DNA of 64,000 nucleotides from Arcicella sp040387735. GTDB lineage: Bacteria; Bacteroidota; Bacteroidia; Cytophagales; Spirosomataceae. The notes under the pieces are model-generated. The model was not told the origin of the DNA. It saw nothing but the letters and a program-made list of their open reading frames with translations, and did no database searches. A program made the position numbers and the translations under genes. The DNA is taken from NCBI GenBank assembly GCA_040387735.1, contig JAZKDE010000002.1, positions 122,909 to 186,908 on the forward strand, in the 5' to 3' direction. Shown piece after piece: positions 26,553 through 35,904 of this stretch; positions within the stretch are counted from its first letter, which is position 1, and each line of letters begins with the position of its first letter.

Positions 26553-26918
26553 ATGAAAAAAGACAAAATTATCTTCTGGGTAACCACGACCATTATTTTC
26601 TTATTTGAAGGTGTTATGCCTGTTCTTTTTCGCAACGACGAAGCAGGAAAAGCAGCGATGCAACATTTGGGCTATCCCGTATATATGGGTACATTATTGT
26701 TGCTATTTAAAGTTCCTGGGGCTTTGGCGTTGATTCTTCCGCAAGTACCAAGTCGTATTAAAGAATGGGCTTATGCAGGTTTTTTGATTGACTTTTTGGG
26801 AGCTTCGCTGAGTTACTATTTTGTGGACGGCTTCATTGGCTTTACCTTTTTGCCATTCTTTTTCATCGCACTTTTAGCGATTTCTTATGTTTATTATCAC
26901 AAGTTAAAAATTGATTAA
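26553..26918 (+). CDS. DoxX-like membrane protein
   Basis: 121 residues with four hydrophobic segments, the DoxX-family pattern (FEGVMPVLF, HLGYPVYMGTLLLLFKVPGALAL, EWAYAGFLIDFLGASLSYYFVDG). Last gene of the run of small proteins; inner membrane, role unknown. Confidence 0.88.
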   Translation: MKKDKIIFWVTTTIIFLFEGVMPVLFRNDEAGKAAMQHLGYPVYMGTLLLLFKVPGALALILPQVPSRIKEWAYAGFLIDFLGASLSYYFVDGFIGFTFLPFFFIALLAISYVYYHKLKID

Positions 26919-26924
26919 ATATCA

Positions 26925-26953
26925 GTAGAGACAAGGCATTACCTTGTCTCTAC
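26925..26953. terminator. Palindrome of the GTAGAGACAAGG family between convergent genes
   Basis: Perfect 12-bp arms (GTAGAGACAAGG and complement) with a CATTA loop, directly between DoxX and the convergent regulator gene. It likely ends transcription from both sides. Related to the four-copy array at 44260-44423. Confidence 0.7.
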
Positions 26954-26957
26954 CAAT

Positions 26958-27836
26958 TCATACCTGCAATTTATATCCCACGCCGTGCAGAGTAACTATT
27001 TGTACCGTTGAATCCACCGATAGCATTTTTCGTAAGCGAGAAACAAAGACATCTAAACTCCGTCCGACCGTAATTCCTTCATCTTCCCAAACTGATTTCA
27101 AGATAAAATCTCGTTCTAATAATTGATTTTGATTATTCACAAAGAGTTTCAATAATTTCGCTTCTCGGTAAGTCAGATTATGTAGAATATTACCCGAAAA
27201 AAGCGTTTGATTGGTAAAGTCAAAGGTTGAATTACCAAAATTAATTGAATCAGATAATTCCTTTTCAATAGTAATTTCTGGCTTAATATTATCTTTTGAT
27301 TTTTTTCGATTCCAGAAGATAAATCCAACCAAAAACAAACCCCAAAGTGGAATTAGCCATAGTGGTTTTGAGGTTGTTTGAGGCATTTTTTTCGTAAAAC
27401 TTACCTGCAAATCGTAACACGTTTTATCTTGAATTCTTCCCACACAAGGCACATTTTCATCTTTCTTGAAATCAAAAGAATTATAGCCCAATTCAAGTTC
27501 TCCGTCTTTACAATCCAAAACAGAAACATCATAAATATCTTCAATTTGATGTATTTTGAAGGATTCTTCTAATAATTTGGGTAGTAAATCATAGTTGAAA
27601 TTCTTTTCCAAACGAATCTTAAAAGTGAGTTCATCAAGCATTTTTACGGGTTCAATCCGAGAAGTAGAATCGCCCGAAGCTTTGAGTAAATGATGAACCG
27701 TTCGGCGTAAAGCAAGGTTTACCTTTTCGGGGAAATGATTGTTTTTTGAATTACCCGTAACGTCAATCAGCCTATCGAATGACAACATCGAAAGGCTGAA
27801 AAATAAGATGATAAATATCCACTTTGCTTTTGTCAT
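26958..27836 (-). CDS. Membrane-anchored winged-helix transcriptional regulator
   Basis: 292 residues. N-terminal hydrophobic anchor or signal (5-20), an extracytoplasmic domain (21-157) with three Cys (109, 131, 140), a membrane helix (158-175), a basic stop (NRKKSK), and an OmpR-type winged helix (about 200-292: LTYREAKLLKLFVNNQNQLLERDFILKSVW, ITVGRSLDVFVSRLRKML, IVTLHGVGYKL). There is no receiver domain, so it is a one-component sensor that would bind DNA from the membrane, as in ToxR/CadC but with the DNA-binding end at the C-terminus. Encoded behind two secreted proteins; stop and start spaced 6 bp. Confidence 0.88.
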   Translation of the reverse strand: MTKAKWIFIILFFSLSMLSFDRLIDVTGNSKNNHFPEKVNLALRRTVHHLLKASGDSTSRIEPVKMLDELTFKIRLEKNFNYDLLPKLLEESFKIHQIEDIYDVSVLDCKDGELELGYNSFDFKKDENVPCVGRIQDKTCYDLQVSFTKKMPQTTSKPLWLIPLWGLFLVGFIFWNRKKSKDNIKPEITIEKELSDSINFGNSTFDFTNQTLFSGNILHNLTYREAKLLKLFVNNQNQLLERDFILKSVWEDEGITVGRSLDVFVSRLRKMLSVDSTVQIVTLHGVGYKLQV

Positions 27837-27842
27837 AAATGC

Positions 27843-28295
27843 TTAACAACCATCTCGATTATTTCTATTGATAAGAAAATTACTCATAAATTTGACAAGA
27901 TTATTTCTCAAAAAGAATACCCTTGTTGAAGTCTGAAACTTTTTATCAATGGGTTCAATTACGAGTTCATCTCCTAAATTAGCAAATTTCAAAATCTGAG
28001 AAATTTCAATTTCAGACAATTTATCCGTCGAAGACGAACCACCCAAATGTACGATTTTATTGTCTCTTCTTAGGTAAATTTTGAAAGGAATTGTCATCGT
28101 TTTCTTGCTCTTTGAATCTTCCGCAATCATGGTAACAATTCCTCTGGAGGTAAGCGAAAACTGCTCATAATTAATTGGTTCGCCATCAATTAAGAGAGGA
28201 TTACTGATGATTTTTTCATTCTCTCGTGCAGTTATTGACGAAGTTAATAGCATCGAAATTACGATGAATACGAAACTGAGGATTGATTTTTTCAT
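27843..28295 (-). CDS. Secreted protein, function unknown (paralogue of the next gene)
   Basis: 150 residues with a signal peptide (about 1-23, TARE). After it comes a beta-rich domain with IPFKIYLRRDNKIVHLGGS followed by LSEIEISQILKFANLGDELVIEP. The same order of elements occurs in the neighbouring gene at 28309-28719, so the two are likely paralogues. It ends 6 bp before the membrane regulator gene and may be its ligand, partner or target. Unrecognised family. Confidence 0.7.
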   Translation of the reverse strand: MKKSILSFVFIVISMLLTSSITARENEKIISNPLLIDGEPINYEQFSLTSRGIVTMIAEDSKSKKTMTIPFKIYLRRDNKIVHLGGSSSTDKLSEIEISQILKFANLGDELVIEPIDKKFQTSTRVFFLRNNLVKFMSNFLINRNNRDGC

Positions 28296-28308
28296 AAGTC
28301 ATTTACAT

Positions 28309-28719
28309 TTAAAGTACCAAAATTTCATTGTGTGGAAGCACATAATCATCATTCAAAGTCAAGATAATGATATGGTCGCCTTTTCGACATTTTTCTAAAA
28401 CCTTTGAGATTTCAATTTTCTTTAATTGCTCTTTTGAAACCAACATGAGCGTTCCCGTTTCTTTATTTCTAATGGCAACTTGAAACATGATTGGCTCAAT
28501 AGCTTTGCTTTCAGTGGATGATAATTGGACGGTACTGACCGTTAAATTTCCTTTTGCAGTAATGTCAAGCGTACATTTTCCAGTAATAGAATATTCATTT
28601 ACAAGCATTTTGTTGTTCAAGAATACTGCCGAACAACTATTGAAACTTTTTTGTCCAAAACTAAAATGAGCCATTAGACAAATTATGAATAGAAAGATAA
28701 TGGGATTGCTTATTTTCAT
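28309..28719 (-). CDS. Secreted protein, function unknown
   Basis: 136 residues with a signal peptide (cleavage near SFGQ) and three Cys (one soon after the signal, one in GKCTLDI, one in EKCRKGD). IMFQVAIRNKETGTLM and LKKIEISKVLEKCRKGDHIIIL align in order with the paralogous gene downstream. First gene of a probable three-gene operon with that paralogue and the membrane-anchored regulator, behind a good promoter. Confidence 0.72.
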   Translation of the reverse strand: MKISNPIIFLFIICLMAHFSFGQKSFNSCSAVFLNNKMLVNEYSITGKCTLDITAKGNLTVSTVQLSSTESKAIEPIMFQVAIRNKETGTLMLVSKEQLKKIEISKVLEKCRKGDHIIILTLNDDYVLPHNEILVL

Positions 28720-28739
28720 GATTTTATTATTTGTTGAGA

Positions 28740-28772
28740 CAAATGTAGAGTCAAGAGAAAGGGAATATCAAA
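28740..28772 (-). promoter_or_regulatory. Promoter of the three-gene regulator operon
   Basis: On the minus strand a -33 TTTG (28769-28772) and a -7 TACATTTG (28740-28747) are separated by 21 bp, close to the Bacteroidota consensus TTTG-N19-TAnnTTTG, 20 bp before the start codon. Confidence 0.6.
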
Positions 28773-28828
28773 CAATGGCTGTAAAACAATGTAAACGAAA
28801 TGTAAAAGTTTAAAATAGACAATATCTT

Positions 28829-28873
28829 AAAGCAAAAAGGCTTCCTGTTTTAAATAGGAAGCCTTTTTGCTTT
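28829..28873 (-). terminator. Strong intrinsic terminator of the gliding-type surface protein gene
   Basis: 18-bp perfect arms around a 9-nt loop; A-run and T-run flanks make it work on both strands. It follows the 28877-33043 gene within 4 bp. Confidence 0.85.
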
Positions 28874-28876
28874 TCT

Positions 28877-31800
28877 TTACCAAGCCACCGTAACAGCTCC
28901 TTCTTTTCGTTGTAATCCTTGTTCTGGGAAATACTCGGGGGTGTAGGTAATCACCCACGCAAAGGAATCGGGTTTAACCAAAATACCTTTGTATTTTCCA
29001 TCCCAACGGTCATCTACATTTTTGGAAGTAAATATCAACTCTCCCCAACGATTATAAATTTTCAAATCATAATCTTTTATATAGAAGTGAAATACTTGAA
29101 AATCATCATTGAGTTTGTCGCCATTGGGTGTAAAAATATCAGGAACTAAAATAGCAGGATCGCAACGGTCAATGACATTAGTTTGGGCGGGCGTTGAACA
29201 TCCATAAGTATTCGTCACCACAACCGAATAAGTCCCAACGGTACTTACTGTAATTTGCCGAGTCGTTTCGCCCATCGGTTGCCATTTATATGTCAATCCC
29301 ACTCCCCCGCCAGCATCTATCCGAACAGGAATTGAAGCGGGTACACACAAAGGAATTTCTGAACGCAAGGATATAAAAGGTGTTGGTAATATATTAACAA
29401 TAACGGTATCTGAATTACGACAAAGCCCTTTTGTGGCAGTCAAAATATATCGTCCTGCTCTTTCTGGTAGAATAGTTGGCGTAGTTTCTCCGCTACTCCA
29501 ACGGTAAGTAACATTTGTTTCAGAGCTTACACCGATAAAATCATTTGCACTGCGACAAATACTTTTATCTGGCCCTAAACTAATAATTGGGGCATCTAAA
29601 ACAGTAATTTCTCTATCCGCTACTCCAGTACAACCATTCTGAGTTAATTGGTATTTGATGGCATAAACACCTATGGCAGAAGCAGAAAACACCCCCGTTG
29701 AATTTACATTTGAACCTTGCCAAATACCTCCACTCGGACTACTAACTAATTGCGTAGGGTTGGGTGTCAAACACAATCTGCTTGGTGCCGAAATACTCAC
29801 TTTAGGAGATACTTTAAATGTTACCTGTGTTTTAGCGGTGCTGATACATTTGCCATCGGTCGATGTAATTGTAACCGTGTATAATCCAGTTTGCGTAACG
29901 TCAATATTTAAGGTCGTTGCTCCTGTACTCCATTTAATACTTCCATCGGTATAATTTAATGGACTCAGCGTAATTTTCTCTCCTTCGCATTTACCAGTTG
30001 GAGCAGGTAAGAGTGAAATATCTGTTCTTGAAATTTTATTTAGAACGATATCATTGCTGATAAATTTACATCCACTATTATCCACAAATTCTATATAATA
30101 AGTACCTACAATGAGTCCTCTGATAATATATTTACCTTTCGATACAAAAATAGAGGACATTGCCCCCTGCGAAATAACTACTTCATTCGTACCTTTTTCT
30201 CGAAGAATGAAATTTATCGGTCTGAACGGACTAAGCGTATCAACTTTGATATTAATTGCTCCGTCACTTATACACGTAACGGGCGTGGGGCTCAGCGTAA
30301 TCAATGCGTTTGGCGTACCCAAAGCATTCAGAATAATTGAAACCGTAGTATCACAAGTAAGACTACTTCTGATGGTTACTTTATAACTTCCTGCGGTAAT
30401 ATTAGAAATTCCATTAGAAGTCGCACCCGAAATTTGCACGCCGTTTTTAAACCAAATAAAACTGTACGTTCCTGGAGGAGAAAAAGTCAACAATTGGATT
30501 GCTCCATCATTGGCAGTACAGCCGGTTGGTTGCGTTCTATTAATCGAAAATGACGTTCGAGGTCGAATTCTTACTATCACATTATCGCTTATTTTGCAGG
30601 ACGTCGTCCCGATAGGCGTTGTCACCGTCACGGAATAAGTTCCAGCCGTTGAAACCGTAATTTTAGCCGTTGTTGCTCCTGTACTCCACAAAAACGTTGA
30701 GCCAGTTCCTGCGGCATTTGAGGCATCCAACACAATTGGCGAACCTGCACAAATCAGCGTATCTGCCCCCAAATCAAGAGCTTTTGCTTGGGCAAGGGTT
30801 ACTTTTACGGAGTCTATTCCTACGCAACCTCTACTTTCTACCAAAACAGCGTAATTCCCTGATTGCTTAACGGTTAATGTTCTCAAACTATCTTTTGGTA
30901 AGAACTTTCTATTCTGAAACCAAAAATAATGACTACTATCCAAGGTAACTTTTGCATCGAGCGTGGTACTTCCTGCACAAAGATTTAAGTCGGGGCCTAA
31001 ATCAGGTTTGGGCAATGGTAATACTTCAAAAGGTTGCGGTGGCAACATTGTATCGGGTTTACAACGATTTCCCATATTGACAACCACGTAATATTTCCCA
31101 GGAGCATCAAAAGTATAAGTTGTCTTTAACCCATTATCTCCATCTCCTCCTTGAATTGTGGCGATGGGTGAACCGACGGGTTTTCCATCCTGCGGAACTT
31201 CTCCTTTATAAAAACGCCAATCAGTTTTCGTATTTTTCAGTTTATCACCGCATAAATGATTTGTCTGGAAATTTGTGGGCGACCCAAAACAAGTATCACT
31301 TGCCATAATGCCCACGCCTTCATTTTTTTCATTGACAATATTATACGTTGTAGGTAAACCCAGCTGGCTCAATTTGCCATTAAGGTCTAAACCTTTACGG
31401 TCATAATAGTCGGTGGTTAGGCTTTTTATAGAAATGGTATCATTCGGCAATTTTATCACGCCCAACGTTTTACTTCCTTGAATAGCCAGATAAATTCTAC
31501 CATCGGGGCCTAATTGCACCGAACCGTAATATTCTTTTTTGGAGGAATCAAGCGTAATTTTTGATTTAGCAATGACCGTAGAATCTCCATCGGTCAAATC
31601 AAAGCGTAAAAGTGATGAGTATGAATTAGGGTTTTTAACGGTATCGGCTTTCATAGTAGCAAAAAGCGTTTTGCTATCGGGTGAAAACTCCACACCATAA
31701 ACGGTTGGCGGTGCTGGGCCTAAATCAATGACTTTTTTGTTGGTTATTTGTCCCGTTGAATCTGCAAAATCATAAACTTCAATTAAATTTCTGGCTCCTC

Positions 31801-33043
31801 CGGGAATAGCAATGGCAAGTTTTGTTCCGTCTTTTGAAATTTTCAAGTAACCTTCTCCTTTGAAAGTACTGTCAATTCTTGATCCTATTTGAATGATTTT
31901 TGAGATAGAAACCCCATTTTTAGTAACTCTCCGAAGCCGAATAGTATCCGTTCCGTAGTCGTGTGAAACAACCCAATACGTTGAATCTTTGGGAACGTAA
32001 TGGGCAATCAATTGTTCAGTTGAAGCAACATCATCCAGAACCACATTTTTCTCGATGACTTTTCCTTGTCCTTTATTCTGACGAATATCCACAACGCTGT
32101 AACTTAACTGTTTTGTCCCATTAATATCTGTTGTTGTAAAGACATAATAAATTGATTGACAGCCCTGACAACTGGGTTGAGGAACAATCACAGCGGATTG
32201 CGTGGACACATCACTCCCGCCCAAATCATTGGGTTTGAGCGAAGCCATTTCCTTTCCATCTTTAAAGTAAATCTTTCGTCCATCGGTATAAAACAACAGA
32301 TTACCATTGGCATCAGCAATAGAAGAAACCCCTTCAGTGGTGTTTATTTTACCTTTATCATCCGCCGTAGCACTTCCATTTGCGAATTTTATTCCTGCAT
32401 TATTTCCAAAATACCAATAGTTTTCGGGAGGTTTGGGCGGTGGGGGAACGCACAGTTTTACATTAATTTTATTCTGTGCCGAACAACCCGTCGTAGAATC
32501 TGTAACTTGCACCGAATAGCAACTGGTCGTATCCGCCCGAAGCGTCTGAGTTGTATCACCTTTGGGATACCACAAGTATTTATATTTGGGGTCAGCACCT
32601 CCACTTTTATAAGGGTCGAGCGTCAAAAAATCGCCTTTACAAATCGTAGTATCTTGTTGCGAAGGAGAATTTCCTAAATAAAATGGGCGTGGAGGCTCAT
32701 TAATTGTAACCGTTTGTGTGTATGTCTTAAGAACACCCGCTTCGGTACGAGTGAGCGTAACGGTTTTAAGACCCGGCGTTGTGTATAAATGAGCAGGATT
32801 TTTGAGAGTCGAGATATTGGCTGAACCACTGGTAATATCGCCAAAATCCCACCTCCAAGCGGTGGCAGGAGTCAATAAAGTATCACGAAAAATGGTTGCT
32901 GCTGTTGTATCTGAACATTCTGACAAGCAAGTTTTTCTGACTTTAAAAAAATCTTGAGCATTAACCGCATTTGAGAATCCCCATGATAGTATAATCACAG
33001 AGAGAATCAAAAAATATCGTTGTATGCTACTAAATCTTATCAT
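28877..33043 (-). CDS. Giant secreted protein with PKD domain, propeller region and gliding-motility-type C-terminal domain
   Basis: 1388 residues. Signal peptide (ends near VNAQ), PKD-like domain (WRWDFGDITSG...PAHLYTTPG, about 60-115), a WD40-like propeller stretch starting at YWYFGNNAGIKFANG (about 210-590), many Ig-like beta modules (recurring VSTAGTYSVTVT-type endings), and a C-terminal gliding-motility-associated domain (PDIFTPNGDKLNDDF, YDLKIYNRWGELIF, DRWDGKYKG). This is the type B CTD used by T9SS substrates such as SprB, so a cell-surface adhesin is likely. Divergent from the PorP/SprF gene. Confidence 0.9.
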   Translation of the reverse strand: MIRFSSIQRYFLILSVIILSWGFSNAVNAQDFFKVRKTCLSECSDTTAATIFRDTLLTPATAWRWDFGDITSGSANISTLKNPAHLYTTPGLKTVTLTRTEAGVLKTYTQTVTINEPPRPFYLGNSPSQQDTTICKGDFLTLDPYKSGGADPKYKYLWYPKGDTTQTLRADTTSCYSVQVTDSTTGCSAQNKINVKLCVPPPPKPPENYWYFGNNAGIKFANGSATADDKGKINTTEGVSSIADANGNLLFYTDGRKIYFKDGKEMASLKPNDLGGSDVSTQSAVIVPQPSCQGCQSIYYVFTTTDINGTKQLSYSVVDIRQNKGQGKVIEKNVVLDDVASTEQLIAHYVPKDSTYWVVSHDYGTDTIRLRRVTKNGVSISKIIQIGSRIDSTFKGEGYLKISKDGTKLAIAIPGGARNLIEVYDFADSTGQITNKKVIDLGPAPPTVYGVEFSPDSKTLFATMKADTVKNPNSYSSLLRFDLTDGDSTVIAKSKITLDSSKKEYYGSVQLGPDGRIYLAIQGSKTLGVIKLPNDTISIKSLTTDYYDRKGLDLNGKLSQLGLPTTYNIVNEKNEGVGIMASDTCFGSPTNFQTNHLCGDKLKNTKTDWRFYKGEVPQDGKPVGSPIATIQGGDGDNGLKTTYTFDAPGKYYVVVNMGNRCKPDTMLPPQPFEVLPLPKPDLGPDLNLCAGSTTLDAKVTLDSSHYFWFQNRKFLPKDSLRTLTVKQSGNYAVLVESRGCVGIDSVKVTLAQAKALDLGADTLICAGSPIVLDASNAAGTGSTFLWSTGATTAKITVSTAGTYSVTVTTPIGTTSCKISDNVIVRIRPRTSFSINRTQPTGCTANDGAIQLLTFSPPGTYSFIWFKNGVQISGATSNGISNITAGSYKVTIRSSLTCDTTVSIILNALGTPNALITLSPTPVTCISDGAINIKVDTLSPFRPINFILREKGTNEVVISQGAMSSIFVSKGKYIIRGLIVGTYYIEFVDNSGCKFISNDIVLNKISRTDISLLPAPTGKCEGEKITLSPLNYTDGSIKWSTGATTLNIDVTQTGLYTVTITSTDGKCISTAKTQVTFKVSPKVSISAPSRLCLTPNPTQLVSSPSGGIWQGSNVNSTGVFSASAIGVYAIKYQLTQNGCTGVADREITVLDAPIISLGPDKSICRSANDFIGVSSETNVTYRWSSGETTPTILPERAGRYILTATKGLCRNSDTVIVNILPTPFISLRSEIPLCVPASIPVRIDAGGGVGLTYKWQPMGETTRQITVSTVGTYSVVVTNTYGCSTPAQTNVIDRCDPAILVPDIFTPNGDKLNDDFQVFHFYIKDYDLKIYNRWGELIFTSKNVDDRWDGKYKGILVKPDSFAWVITYTPEYFPEQGLQRKEGAVTVAW

Positions 33044-33066
33044 TTTTTCGTTTACTATCCGTAGTT

Positions 33067-33124
33067 CGAAGTGGCACTTCGAGAATCGTTTTATAATTAT
33101 ACTAATTTTCGAAGTGCCACTTCG
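33067..33124. repeat. Pair of CGAAGTG palindromes
   Basis: Two 15-bp palindromes at 33067-33081 and 33110-33124 with arms CGAAGTG/CACTTCG; they are exact reverse complements of each other (central G versus C). They sit between the divergent surface-protein and PorP genes. The rest of the 33044-33411 spacer shows no gene; it must hold both promoters, but no clear TTTG/TAnnTTTG pair was found. Confidence 0.7.
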
Positions 33125-33411
33125 AGCTCCTGTAATAATAAGTAGACAAATCGTTTCACTAAAAGGTTGTATTGCCCACTTTTCGTGGCATAAAATTTGC
33201 TTAACTTACAGAATTAATCAGTATTGAAAATGCCTAAAACCTTTGAATTTAACGTAATTTAAGGGTAAAAATTTTCAAAGATTATTAAATTATACTATTT
33301 TAAATTGAATAAATACTTTCCTTCGTAGTTTACGTCAAAAATTAAACCGTTTTTGGGTTCTAAATGTTAATTTCAGCACGAATAAAGAAACTTAAAAGCG
33401 TTCCTAATACC

Positions 33412-34473
33412 ATGTTAAAAAGAGGATATTTACTGATATTAAGCGTGTTATCTTGGACTTTTGTTCAAGCCCAAGACCCTCAATATTCCCAATTTTATGC
33501 CGCACCCTTGTATCTGAATCCTGCATTTACGGGTTCAGCGATGGCTCCTCGGGTAAATTTCAACCATCGAAATCAATGGCCTTCATTAAGTGCCAACTTC
33601 GTAACATCCTCGGTATCAGCCGATATGTATATTGATAAATTCAAAAGTGGCGTTGGTATTCTCTTGACAACTGACCGCCAATTTACCAATTTAACCACAA
33701 CTGATATTGGGTTGCTTTATTCTTATCACTTAAAAATTAGTGATGGACTAACCGCTAAATTGGGCGTTCAAGGTTCGTATGTTACCCGTGGAATTAATTT
33801 TGCAGATTATACTTTTGGCGACCAAATTAATACGTATTTAACCACAGGAAATTACCCAAGAGTATCATCTGACCAGATTTTACAGGGAGGGAATAATCTT
33901 ACGCCACAATTAAAGTATTGGGATTTTTCAACGGGTGCTTTAGTTTATTCCGAACAATTTTGGATTGGAGCATCAGTACATCACTTAAATCAACCTTCAC
34001 AATCATTTAATGATAAAGATGCCCGTTTGCCGATGAAAATAAGCGTGCAGGCAGGTTACAGAATTCCCTTAGCAGATTACATGATTGGTAACAATTTAGG
34101 TGATGCCATTGAACGAGAAAAGAGTCTTACACCTGTGATTAATTACAAACGTCAAGGTGCATCCGACCAATTAGACGTTGGTGCGTATTTAACTTATTCG
34201 CCCATTGTTTTGGGGGCATGGTACCGAGGAATTCCCTTAAAAACCTATACAAAAGACAATGAAAGCATTATTAGTCACGATGCTGCCGTATTCTTGGTAG
34301 GTTATCGTCAAGACAATTTTTCGATTGGATATAGTTATGACGCTACCATTTCCAGATTAGGTTCAACAGGGGGAGCTCACGAAATATCACTTTCATATAC
34401 ATTCTCGGACTGGATAGAACCACGCAAGGCATCACGCCCACGCAAAGGAGAGTTGAAGTGTCCGAAGTTTTAG
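33412..34473 (+). CDS. Type IX secretion PorP/SprF-family outer-membrane protein
   Basis: 353 residues with a signal peptide (cleavage after FVQAQ) and the PorP/SprF signature DPQYSQFYAAPLYLNPAFTG, GVGILLTTDRQ, and barrel strands ending in YTFSDW. I prefer the ATG at 33412 because it gives a normal signal peptide; an in-frame ATG at 33364 adds 16 residues before it. PorP/SprF proteins help localise T9SS substrates carrying type B C-terminal domains, and such a substrate is the divergent neighbour. Confidence 0.92.
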   Translation: MLKRGYLLILSVLSWTFVQAQDPQYSQFYAAPLYLNPAFTGSAMAPRVNFNHRNQWPSLSANFVTSSVSADMYIDKFKSGVGILLTTDRQFTNLTTTDIGLLYSYHLKISDGLTAKLGVQGSYVTRGINFADYTFGDQINTYLTTGNYPRVSSDQILQGGNNLTPQLKYWDFSTGALVYSEQFWIGASVHHLNQPSQSFNDKDARLPMKISVQAGYRIPLADYMIGNNLGDAIEREKSLTPVINYKRQGASDQLDVGAYLTYSPIVLGAWYRGIPLKTYTKDNESIISHDAAVFLVGYRQDNFSIGYSYDATISRLGSTGGAHEISLSYTFSDWIEPRKASRPRKGELKCPKF

Positions 34474-34484
34474 GAAAAGTATTA

Positions 34485-34552
34485 AAAAGGGTCAAAGAAG
34501 ATAAAAGGTGCTGATTTTCAATAATCTAACCTCAACCCTTTTTGACCCTTTT
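34485..34552 (+). terminator. Hairpin after the PorP gene
   Basis: 12-bp perfect arms (AAAAGGGTCAAA and complement) with a 44-nt loop, then a pyrimidine-rich run. The long loop makes it a weak terminator; the CAACCCTTTTTGACCC-type low-complexity sequence may be another dispersed repeat. Confidence 0.45.
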
Positions 34553-34591
34553 CTCTTTTTCACTCTTTCAACCTTTTCACCTTTCTCCAAC

Positions 34592-34622
34592 TTTGAAAAG
34601 TGCCTTTAAATCGCTAAATTTG
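34592..34622 (+). promoter_or_regulatory. Consensus promoter of the DEAD-box helicase gene
   Basis: TTTG at 34592-34595 and TAAATTTG at 34615-34622, spaced by exactly 19 bp, matching the Bacteroidota consensus TTTG-N19-TAnnTTTG. The start codon follows after 43 bp, long enough for a leader. Confidence 0.75.
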
Positions 34623-34665
34623 TTTAACAGGCTTTTCCTTACCAAACATTTTAAACATTTTCAAC

Positions 34666-35904
34666 TTGACATTTCAGGATTTTAATTTTGACGAAAAACT
34701 TTTAGACGGCTTGTACTCAATGGGTTATAGCAAGCCAACTCCTATACAAGAACAAGCTATTCCACTGATACAAACTGGTAAAGACTTAATTGCGTGTGCC
34801 CAAACGGGTACGGGTAAAACAGCTGCCTTTTTATTGCCAATCCTCAATAAAATCATCAATACGCCCGAAGATAAAAGACGTTTGAACACCCTCATTATTT
34901 CCCCTACTCGTGAATTAGCAACGCAAATTGACAATCAAGTAGAAGGCTTGGGATATTTTACGGGCGTTAGTTCTATTTCAATTTATGGTGGTGGCGACGG
35001 AGCAGCTTGGAATCAGCAACGAAAAGCATTGGAAGAAGGGGCGGAAATTATCATTGCCACCCCAGGACGATTGATTGCTATTTTGCAAATGGGAGCCATT
35101 AACTTTTCTCATTTACAGCACCTAATTTTGGATGAAGCAGACCGTATGTTGGATATGGGTTTTTACGATGATATTCTAAAAATCATCAAATATCTTCCCG
35201 CAAAACGTCAGACCTTGTTGTTTTCTGCAACGATGCCTCCCAAAATCAGAAAATTAGCTCATAGTATTTTGGTTGAACCCGAACAATTGAATATTTCGAT
35301 TTCAAAGCCTTCGGAGGGAATTTTACAACAAGCTTATTTGGTTTACGATACGCAAAAAATTGCTTTGTTGACCAACATTCTGAAAGAAGGAAATTATGGA
35401 AGTGTCATCATTTTTGCCTCAACCAAAGAAAGCGTCAAGAAATTAGATAACGAATTACATAAAATTGGACTAAAAACGAAGGCTTTTCACTCAGATTTAG
35501 AGCAGAAAGAACGGGAAGAAATCATGCGAGATTTCAAGAGTAAAACGCTTCAAATTTTGATTGGAACGGATATTCTTTCTCGTGGAATTGACGTTGAAGG
35601 AATCAGTTTAGTCGTAAATTTCAATACTCCTCACGACCCCGAAGATTATATTCACCGCATCGGTAGAACCGCAAGGGCAGAAACCACAGGAACTGCCATT
35701 ACGTTTATCAACGACAAAGACCAACGTAAATTTGCAGCCATTGAAGAACTCATCGAAAGAGAAATCCCTAAACTTTCACTACCCGCAGGTATGGGCGATG
35801 CACCAACATATCAACCACAAAAACGAGTAAGTTCTGGGGTTATTCACAAGAAAAAAACGTATCATAAAAAGAAAACAGGGACAAATATTGTGAAGAAAAG
35901 CTAA
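34666..35904 (+). CDS. DEAD-box ATP-dependent RNA helicase
   Basis: 412 residues with all helicase motifs: Q motif (GYSKPTPIQEQAIP), I (AQTGTGKT), Ia (PTRELATQ), II (DEAD in LILDEADRML), III (SAT), IV (IIFAST), V (GTDILSRGIDVEG), VI (HRIGRTARA), and a Lys-rich tail. It unwinds RNA, in ribosome assembly or mRNA decay. The start is TTG (MTFQDFNFDEKL), supported by the consensus promoter. The stop codon lies in the terminator stem. Confidence 0.96.
   Translation: MTFQDFNFDEKLLDGLYSMGYSKPTPIQEQAIPLIQTGKDLIACAQTGTGKTAAFLLPILNKIINTPEDKRRLNTLIISPTRELATQIDNQVEGLGYFTGVSSISIYGGGDGAAWNQQRKALEEGAEIIIATPGRLIAILQMGAINFSHLQHLILDEADRMLDMGFYDDILKIIKYLPAKRQTLLFSATMPPKIRKLAHSILVEPEQLNISISKPSEGILQQAYLVYDTQKIALLTNILKEGNYGSVIIFASTKESVKKLDNELHKIGLKTKAFHSDLEQKEREEIMRDFKSKTLQILIGTDILSRGIDVEGISLVVNFNTPHDPEDYIHRIGRTARAETTGTAITFINDKDQRKFAAIEELIEREIPKLSLPAGMGDAPTYQPQKRVSSGVIHKKKTYHKKKTGTNIVKKS

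Noticed and set aside
32156..32677. 173-codon plus-strand frame inside the gliding-type protein gene
   Set aside because: Antisense shadow of a well-supported gene, no family pattern or promoter.
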